A model generated the notes under the pieces. That model did not search any database and was not told where the DNA came from. It was given only the letters and a program-made list of their open reading frames with translations. From Oscillospiraceae bacterium (GTDB lineage: Bacteria > Bacillota > Clostridia > Oscillospirales > Ruminococcaceae), in NCBI GenBank assembly GCA_017410745.1, contig JAFPPJ010000404.1, positions 1 to 10,961 of the forward strand: 10,961 nt of DNA, in the 5' to 3' direction. The first letter of the stretch is position 1; the number at the start of each line of letters is the position of its first letter. Shown in pieces: positions 6,716 through 10,961 of this stretch. The translations under genes were made by a program, and so were the position numbers.

Positions 6716-7573
6716 TCAATTCAATGATCTCTGACGTACAGCCTCGTACATGAATATGCCTGCTGCAACGGATGCATTCAGAGATGTGATCCTTCCGTTC
6801 ATGGGCAGACTAACGAGATGGTCACACTTGCTCCTGACCAGCTTGCCCATCCCATAGCCCTCAGAGCCAATAACGAGCGCCATCGGGCCTGTAAGATCGG
6901 TATGGGTATAGCTATCGCCGGATGCGTCCGTGCCGAATATCCATATGCCGTTCTCACGGAGCATATCCATCGTCTGAGGAATATTTGCCACCTTTGCGCA
7001 GGGCAGCCAGCTCGCAGCACCTGCGGAAGTCTTGAATACAGTAGCGTTGAGGGATGCGCTCCTTCTCTTGGGGATGATTATGCCGTCAGCCCCCGCTGCC
7101 TCCGCAGTACGGATGATAGCGCCGAGATTGTGCGGATCCTCTATCTCATCGCATATGATAATGAAAGGTGCTGTGCCCTTGCGGCGCGATACCTCAAGTA
7201 TATCCTCCACAGACACATATTCAGCGCACGCGCCCGAAGCGATAACGCCCTGATGCACAGCGCCCCTGCACATCTGCGAAAGCTTCTGCTCGCTCACGCT
7301 CTTTATAACTATGCCCTGCTCACGCGCGATGCGTGTGATGGATGATATGCTCCCGCCCGCATCCGGGTTCACATACAGCACATCTATCGCCTTGCCGGAC
7401 TTGAGTGCCTCAAGCACCGGATTTCTTCCTATAATAAGACCCTCGGGCATTTCTGCGGAGTCTTCCCTGTAGGGCTTCTCGGATGCCTCGCGGCGGGGTC
7501 TCCTGTCAGAGGAGTTGTCTCTGTGCGGCTTTCTGCCGGTACGTTCCCCATATCCGTCCCGTCTCTTATCCAT
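6716..7573 (-). CDS. rlmB: 23S rRNA (guanosine 2'-O)-methyltransferase, TrmH/SpoU family (RlmB-like)
   Basis: A SpoU-class (SPOUT) enzyme of 285 residues that uses S-adenosylmethionine to methylate a ribose 2'-OH in RNA; the RlmB branch modifies G2251 of 23S rRNA (E. coli numbering). The substrate-binding N-domain begins near residue 45 (IIGRNPVLEALKSG), and the knotted catalytic domain carries the three family motifs: DPHNLGAIIRTAEAAGADG (146-164), LVIGSEGYGMG (233-243) and SLPMNGRITSLNASVAAGI (255-273). Residues 1-44 are an Arg/Asp/Glu-rich extension of the kind often seen in Firmicute members. The ATG at 7573 has AAAGGAAA about 6 nt upstream and a consensus promoter. It heads an operon with the pseudo-P-type ATPase gene. 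Assignment to RlmB rather than a TrmH-like paralog is likely but not proven. Confidence 0.93.
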   Translation of the reverse strand: MDKRRDGYGERTGRKPHRDNSSDRRPRREASEKPYREDSAEMPEGLIIGRNPVLEALKSGKAIDVLYVNPDAGGSISSITRIAREQGIVIKSVSEQKLSQMCRGAVHQGVIASGACAEYVSVEDILEVSRRKGTAPFIIICDEIEDPHNLGAIIRTAEAAGADGIIIPKRRSASLNATVFKTSAGAASWLPCAKVANIPQTMDMLRENGIWIFGTDASGDSYTHTDLTGPMALVIGSEGYGMGKLVRSKCDHLVSLPMNGRITSLNASVAAGIFMYEAVRQRSLN

Positions 7574-7611
7574 AAACTTTCCTTTCGGTCATCAAACTAT
7601 ACATACATACC

Positions 7612-7640
7612 ATTATACTACATAACGGAAAAAATTTCAA
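7612..7640 (-). promoter_or_regulatory. Sigma-A promoter of rlmB operon
   Basis: Read on the minus strand, TTGAAA (7640-7635) and a perfect TATAAT (7617-7612) are separated by exactly 17 bp. Transcription would start near 7605, about 32 nt before the rlmB ATG at 7573. This promoter should drive both rlmB and the downstream gene, since no terminator separates them. Confidence 0.88.
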
Positions 7641-7733
7641 GAGCAATATCTAACAAATTGCTTTTCTTTTATTACAAATTGGATACAAGAAGTGCATCTG
7701 TCCCCTATCCGCGCCATTCCATCCACATCCGGC

Positions 7734-7750
7734 ACAAAGGGCTCGTGCAA
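7734..7750. repeat. Fragment of the 73-bp intergenic repeat
   Basis: ACAAAGGGCTCGTGCAA differs by one base from the core of the full copy at 7795-7811. The flanking hairpins are not recognisable, apart from a possible remnant CTATCC at 7705-7710. It looks like a decayed copy. Confidence 0.5.
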
Positions 7751-7771
7751 GCGAGTATAGAGTAGGCATAG

Positions 7772-7844
7772 ACTATCCTGTGTTCCGAGGATAGTACAAA
7801 CGGCTCGTGCAAATGCATACCGGGTGGATGCGGGCACCGCCCGC
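7772..7844. repeat. 73-bp two-hairpin repeat, full copy 1
   Basis: Hairpin 1 is a perfect 8-bp stem, ACTATCCT (7772-7779) with AGGATAGT (7788-7795), and an 8-nt loop ending TCCG. A conserved single-stranded core, ACAAACGGCTCGTGCAA then ATGCATACCGGGT, follows. Hairpin 2, four bases later, is GCGGGC-ACC-GCCCGC (7830-7844). The 42-base core segment at 7784-7825 matches full copy 2 at 40 positions, and hairpin 2 differs from copy 2 by paired changes. It could be a mobile intergenic repeat or a small RNA-like structural element. Confidence 0.75.
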
Positions 7845-7853
7845 CGGGCATAT

Positions 7854-7893
7854 GCTATCCTATGCTCCGAGGATAGTCTAAAAGGTTCGTGCA
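7854..7893. repeat. Partial copy of the 73-bp repeat (hairpin 1 and core only)
   Basis: GCTATCCT (7854-7861) pairs with AGGATAGT (7870-7877), seven Watson-Crick pairs plus one terminal G-T, around an 8-nt loop ending TCCG. The following core matches copy 1 at 24 of 28 positions from 7866 to 7893, then similarity stops and no second hairpin is seen. Confidence 0.7.
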
Positions 7894-7914
7894 GCTCATA
7901 TTGCTTGGGTATGG

Positions 7915-7987
7915 ACTGTCACACACTCCGAGGATAGTATAAACGGCTCGTGCAAACGCATACCGGGTAACTGTCGGCTTTGCCGAC
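7915..7987. repeat. 73-bp two-hairpin repeat, full copy 2
   Basis: The length equals that of full copy 1. The left arm of hairpin 1 has drifted (ACTGTCAC against AGGATAGT, about six pairs including G-U). The core is nearly identical to copy 1. Hairpin 2, again four bases after the conserved CCGGGT, is GTCGGC-TTT-GCCGAC (7973-7987), with different bases from copy 1 but intact pairing. It ends two bases before the -35 box of the reductase promoter. Confidence 0.75.
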
Positions 7988-7988
7988 C

Positions 7989-8017
7989 TTGACAAGAGAG
8001 GAAAAACGAAGTATAAT
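7989..8017 (+). promoter_or_regulatory. Perfect consensus sigma-A promoter for the aldo/keto reductase
   Basis: TTGACA (7989-7994), a 17-bp spacer and TATAAT (8012-8017) match the consensus at every position. Transcription should start near 8024 and give a ~50-nt leader. The promoter lies immediately downstream of the second full repeat copy, so the repeat's hairpin 2 sits just upstream of the -35 box. Confidence 0.92.
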
Positions 8018-8075
8018 CGAAGTAGGAACATAGTGTACCGAGTAAACCTCTTGTGACATGAAAGGGATGATGGAT

Positions 8076-9176
8076 ATGATAAATAAGAAGCTCGGTTTTG
8101 GATGTTTGCGTCTGCCCATGCAGACAGGCAGCGTGGATGAAAAGCAGTTCTGCGCAATGATAGACCGATACCTGGACGCAGGCTTCAATTACTTCGACAC
8201 CGCCCACGGGTATATAGGCGGGCTCAGCGAAAAGTCCCTGCGCAAATGCCTCTGTGAGCGCTATCCCAGGGAAAGCTTCATGCTCACCGATAAGCTGACC
8301 GAACCCTACTTCCATTCACAGAAGGATATACGTCCCTTCTTCGAGGAGCAGCTGCGCCTGTGCGGCGTTGACTACTTCGACTATTATCTCATGCATGCAC
8401 AGGGCGCGGGCAACTATGACAAATTCCAGAAATGCCGCGCGTATGAGACCGCCGCAGAGCTCAAGGCCGAGGGAAAGATACGCCATGTAGGCATCTCCTT
8501 CCATGACCGCGCCGAGGTGCTCGAGCGTATACTCAACGACCATCCCGAGATAGAAGCGGTGCAGATACAGTTCAATTACCTTGACTATGATGATGCCGCA
8601 GTGCAGTCCCGCAAGGTATATGAGGTCTGCCGCAGGTATGACAAGCCCGTCCTTGTCATGGAGCCCGTGAAGGGCGGCGCTCTCGCAGACCTGCCGCCTG
8701 CAGCCGCATCCGTGATAAAGGCTCTCCGCGGCGGCAGCCCCGCATCCTACGCAATACGCTATGCCGCAGGCTTTGACGGCGTGATAGGCGTGCTTTCGGG
8801 AATGAGCACCCTCGCACAGGTCGAGGACAATATCTCATATATGCAGGACTTCAAGCCACTTGACGAGAAGGAGACTATGGCGATAGCGCAGGTGTGTGCC
8901 ATAATCCGATCCGTGAATATGATACCCTGTACGAGCTGCCGCTATTGTATCGAGGGCTGCCCGAAGAATATCAGCATACCCGACCTGTTCTCCTGCATGA
9001 ATGTCAAGAAGATATACAATAACTGGAACGCCGACTACTATTACCACGATGTCCATACCGTGAACAACGGCAAGGCATCCGACTGCATACAGTGCGGCAG
9101 ATGTGAGAGAGTCTGTCCGCAGCACCTGAAGATACGCGAACTGCTCCGCAAAGTCGCGGACGAATTCGAGAAATAA
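8076..9176 (+). CDS. Aldo/keto reductase with C-terminal 2x[4Fe-4S] domain
   Basis: A 366-residue cytoplasmic oxidoreductase. Residues 1 to ~260 form the aldo/keto reductase barrel, with the catalytic tetrad visible as Asp41 and Tyr46 (FDTAHGY), Lys73 (LTDKL) and His107 (YYLMHAQG). Residues 280-350 form a ferredoxin-like domain with two CxxCxxCxxxCP motifs, Cys285/288/291/295 and Cys337/340/343/347. Such fused reductases are widespread in anaerobic Clostridia and presumably pass electrons between the clusters and a carbonyl substrate; the natural substrate is unknown. I chose the ATG at 8076 because AAAGGG (8061-8066) lies 9 nt upstream. In-frame ATGs at 8058, 8067 and 8070 are worse placed: 8058 has no ribosome binding site and 8067/8070 are too close to AAAGGG. 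It is a single-gene unit with a perfect promoter and its own terminator, so probably strongly expressed. Confidence 0.93.
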   Translation: MINKKLGFGCLRLPMQTGSVDEKQFCAMIDRYLDAGFNYFDTAHGYIGGLSEKSLRKCLCERYPRESFMLTDKLTEPYFHSQKDIRPFFEEQLRLCGVDYFDYYLMHAQGAGNYDKFQKCRAYETAAELKAEGKIRHVGISFHDRAEVLERILNDHPEIEAVQIQFNYLDYDDAAVQSRKVYEVCRRYDKPVLVMEPVKGGALADLPPAAASVIKALRGGSPASYAIRYAAGFDGVIGVLSGMSTLAQVEDNISYMQDFKPLDEKETMAIAQVCAIIRSVNMIPCTSCRYCIEGCPKNISIPDLFSCMNVKKIYNNWNADYYYHDVHTVNNGKASDCIQCGRCERVCPQHLKIRELLRKVADEFEK

Positions 9177-9181
9177 ATTTC

Positions 9182-9222
9182 AGCCCGTAAGCAGGTCACA
9201 TGACCCGCCTGCGGGCTTATTA
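9182..9222. terminator. Bidirectional terminator between reductase and rodA
   Basis: AGCCCG (9182-9187) pairs with CGGGCT (9212-9217), and CAGG (9192-9195) with CCTG (9208-9211) inside it. The plus-strand tail is TATTATC; the minus-strand tail after the stem is GAAATTTATTT, which is U-rich. The two genes converge here and end at 9176 and 9230, so one hairpin probably serves both. Confidence 0.75.
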
Positions 9223-9229
9223 TCATAAC

Positions 9230-10369
9230 TTATTTGTCCGGGTCATAGAACATCTTGTACTGCTTCTCATTGTGCGAAGCGGTGCTCATCACAAGGCCTA
9301 TGCCGATGTATACCGCGAGCACGGATGTGCCGCCCTGGCTGAGATACGGCAGAGGTACGCCGATGACCGGCAGCATCCCGAATACCATGCCGAGATTGAG
9401 TATGCTGTGCGTTATTATCATAGCGAATACGCCTATGCATATCAGCTTGCCCAGCGGGTCGCGCGCAACTCTCGAATCCACCAGTATCTTCAGGGAGATA
9501 AACAGCAGCACGGCTATCACTGCGATGCAGCCCACGAAGCCGAAGCACTGTCCCACATATGAGAAGATGAAGTCGTTGGCAGCCTCGGGCACCTTCACAT
9601 AATCGGTGCCGTAAAGTCCCTTGCCGAATATCTGCCCCGAGCCCAGCGCCAGCTTGCTCACACGCTGATGATAGCCGATGCCCAGAGGATCGAGCTCATC
9701 GTCGAAAAGCACCCTGAAGCGCATTTTCTGGAAGTCCTTCATCACATGCTCCCATACGAACCACAGTCCCACAGGCAGCGCGATTATGCAGGGGAAGATG
9801 TACAGCCATGATATCACCGCAGAATACATCATGATCACGAATATCATGATGAATACACACGCCGTGCCGTCATCGCCCTGGGCTACGACTATCAGCGTAG
9901 GGAGCGCCGCATGGAGTATCAGCAGCAGCACATGGCCGATATTGTTTATCCTGTCCCCCACCTTGGACAGATGCAGTGCAAAGGTGGTGATGAACGTTAT
10001 CTTGAGCAGCTCCGAGGGCTGCAGCGTGATGAACCCCAGGTCTATCCACGCCCTGTCCTCCGCTACCTCTATGCCGAGCTTCGTGAATACCAGCAGCGAC
10101 AGTACGATCGCCACCGGCGCATACAGCACCCACAGCTTTATCACCTTGTGATAGTCTATGGCGCACAGTATCAGTGCCATGACCCACGCCGCCGCCGTGA
10201 TCAGTGCCTGATTGCGGTACAGCGAGGATGTCACCGTCACGGTGGATACGCCGTTTGCCACTATCGAATGGAGCAGCACCACACTGAGCACAGACAATGC
10301 AGCAGAGAACAGGAACAGCATCTTGTCGAGCTTCTTGAAATATGCCGTGAAAGCATTAAGTATCTTCAT
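9230..10369 (-). CDS. rodA: RodA/FtsW/SpoVE-family peptidoglycan glycosyltransferase
   Basis: A SEDS protein of 379 residues with about ten membrane segments. SEDS proteins polymerise lipid II into glycan strands with a partner class B PBP. Visible signatures are RAWIDLGFITLQPSELLK (about 106-123), QGDDGTA (164-170), SGQIFGKGLYG (244-254), PEAANDFIFSYVGQCFGFVG (261-280) and LPVIGVPLPYLSQGGTSVL (333-351). Trp108 and Asp266 appear to match residues shown to be essential in B. subtilis RodA (W105, D280). The usual GEE/GEL after NDFIF is GQC here. Length and QPSE context favour RodA over FtsW, but SpoVE or another paralog cannot be excluded. The ATG at 10369 has AGGA 7 nt upstream. It follows the lyase-like gene after 37 bases with no terminator, so co-transcription is likely. 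No PBP, mreC or mreD gene lies in the window. Confidence 0.9.
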   Translation of the reverse strand: MKILNAFTAYFKKLDKMLFLFSAALSVLSVVLLHSIVANGVSTVTVTSSLYRNQALITAAAWVMALILCAIDYHKVIKLWVLYAPVAIVLSLLVFTKLGIEVAEDRAWIDLGFITLQPSELLKITFITTFALHLSKVGDRINNIGHVLLLILHAALPTLIVVAQGDDGTACVFIMIFVIMMYSAVISWLYIFPCIIALPVGLWFVWEHVMKDFQKMRFRVLFDDELDPLGIGYHQRVSKLALGSGQIFGKGLYGTDYVKVPEAANDFIFSYVGQCFGFVGCIAVIAVLLFISLKILVDSRVARDPLGKLICIGVFAMIITHSILNLGMVFGMLPVIGVPLPYLSQGGTSVLAVYIGIGLVMSTASHNEKQYKMFYDPDK

Positions 10370-10406
10370 GTATATATCCTGTCCTGTTTAAAGGGCATCT
10401 GTCGTG

Positions 10407-10961
10407 TCAGAACGCCTTGATGCATCCCTTCTCATACATTTCCTGAAGTGCGCAGAGTATGCCCATCCTGCCGCTGGCATAGGTTATGCCGCCCTGTACA
10501 TATGCCGCATAGGGCTCGCGCAGGGGCGCATCTGCTGACAGCTCGATGGAAGCGCCGTTGTTGAATGTGCCCGCCGCCATTATGACCTGACTGTCATAGC
10601 CGGGCATATCCCAGGGCTCGGGTGCCACGAAGCTGTCGATGGGAGAGCCCTTCTGTACTCCTCTGCAGAATGCGATAAGGCTCTGTGCATCCTTCATCAG
10701 CACCGATGTGATTATATCGCCGCGGGGCGCATCGGGTGCAGGGAATGTCTCAAATCCGAGCTCCGTCATGATATTCGTCGTGAATACCGCAGTCTTCATC
10801 GCGTTCGCAACTATCTCGGGCGCCATGAAAAGTCCCTGATAAAGCTGCCTGTTCACGTCAAGGGAAGCGCCCGCCTCTCTGCCCACACCGGGACAGGTGA
10901 GCCTGTAGGATACCTTCTCGATAAGCTCCTTGCTTCCTGCGATGTATCCGCCCATAGGAGC
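10407..10961 (-). CDS. Methionine-gamma-lyase/aluminium-resistance family PLP enzyme (YnbB-like), 3' part
   Basis: The C-terminal ~184 residues of a fold-type I PLP-dependent enzyme of the YnbB/Met_gamma_lyase family; the 5' end lies beyond the window and the frame is open at the edge (Ala-Pro precede the Met at 10955). Family stretches visible are APMGGYIAGSKELIEKVSYR, LTCPGVGREAG, LYQGLFMAPEIV, GVQKGSPIDSFVAPEPWDMP, SQVIMAAGTFNNGASIELSA and LREPYAAYVQGGITY. The PLP-binding lysine should lie upstream of the GGYIAG motif, outside the window. Members are annotated as methionine gamma-lyase-like or aluminium resistance proteins, but their physiological reaction is poorly defined. It lies 37 bases upstream of rodA on the same strand, probably in one transcript. 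Confidence 0.92.
   Translation of the reverse strand, partial: APMGGYIAGSKELIEKVSYRLTCPGVGREAGASLDVNRQLYQGLFMAPEIVANAMKTAVFTTNIMTELGFETFPAPDAPRGDIITSVLMKDAQSLIAFCRGVQKGSPIDSFVAPEPWDMPGYDSQVIMAAGTFNNGASIELSADAPLREPYAAYVQGGITYASGRMGILCALQEMYEKGCIKAF

Larger units (their letters stand above)
7641..7988. other. Gene-free intergenic region carrying structured repeats
   Basis: About 350 bases between the rlmB promoter and the reductase promoter hold no convincing gene. The rlmB-proximal part (7641-7733) is AT-rich then mixed, with a weak inverted repeat at 7640-7663 next to the rlmB -35 box. The rest holds one fragment, one partial copy and two full copies of a hairpin-containing repeat, annotated separately. 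Minus-strand reading frames here share the string RYAFARAV only because they cross the repeat copies. Confidence 0.75.

Noticed and set aside
5976..6734. 252-codon open frame on the plus strand
   Set aside because: It lies opposite the charged N-terminal coding region of the pseudo-ATPase, has no ribosome binding site or recognisable domain, and is best explained as a shadow.
7640..7663. Inverted repeat AGCAAT/ATTGCT followed by TTTTCTTTT near the rlmB -35 box
   Set aside because: The stem is short and AT-rich; it could be an operator or a weak terminator, but nothing decides between them.
7734..7987. CRISPR array
   Set aside because: Units are unevenly spaced (82 and 61 bases), diverge in their cores, have no uniform spacers and no cas genes are nearby.
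8058..8075. Upstream ATG at 8058 for the reductase
   Set aside because: No ribosome binding site precedes it, whereas AAAGGG is well placed for 8076.
7637..8157. Minus-strand small reading frames sharing RYAFARAV and TILG strings
   Set aside because: The shared strings come from the DNA repeat copies; the frames overlap promoters and lack ribosome binding sites.

Overview
The window looks like chromosomal DNA from a mid-GC Clostridia-type Firmicute, most likely a Ruminococcus-like member of the Oscillospiraceae. This is inferred from AGGAGG-type ribosome binding sites, textbook sigma-A promoters, a Gram-positive lipoprotein, frequent ATA codons, and a RodA plus YnbB/methionine-gamma-lyase-like pair. 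No phage, IS element, CRISPR array, tRNA or rRNA is visible.

Layout. (1) 37-1492: a lipoprotein gene made of three tandem ~120-residue repeats, bracketed by two strong terminator hairpins. (2) 1525-2571, minus: a membrane acyltransferase of the Acyltransferase_3 family, convergent with the lipoprotein. (3) 2635-3651: a promoter and two tandem paralogous genes, each encoding two membrane segments, a Pro/Gln/Tyr-rich linker and a C-terminal zinc ribbon. (4) 3654-7640, minus: a two-gene operon from a consensus promoter. It holds an RlmB/TrmH-type 23S rRNA 2'-O-methyltransferase, then a 1015-residue membrane protein whose C-terminal half has the topology and sequence skeleton of a P1B-type ATPase but has lost the catalytic motifs, behind a ~450-residue acidic cytoplasmic N-terminus. 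(5) 7641-7988: a gene-free stretch with a family of imperfect 73-bp repeats; two full copies each have two hairpins, and the second hairpin shows compensatory base changes between copies. (6) 7989-9222: a perfect TTGACA-17-TATAAT promoter and an aldo/keto reductase with two C-terminal 4Fe-4S motifs. (7) 9230-10961, minus: a RodA/FtsW/SpoVE-family glycosyltransferase, and upstream of it the 3' part of a PLP-dependent methionine-gamma-lyase/aluminium-resistance-type gene that runs off the window.

How the genes relate. Most are separate transcription units closed by shared convergent terminators. Three (the lipoprotein, the zinc-ribbon pair, and the degenerate P-type ATPase protein) have no function I can name. 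The strongest candidates for something undescribed are the pseudo-P-type ATPase and the 73-bp structured repeat; the three-repeat lipoprotein and the zinc-ribbon membrane pair come next.
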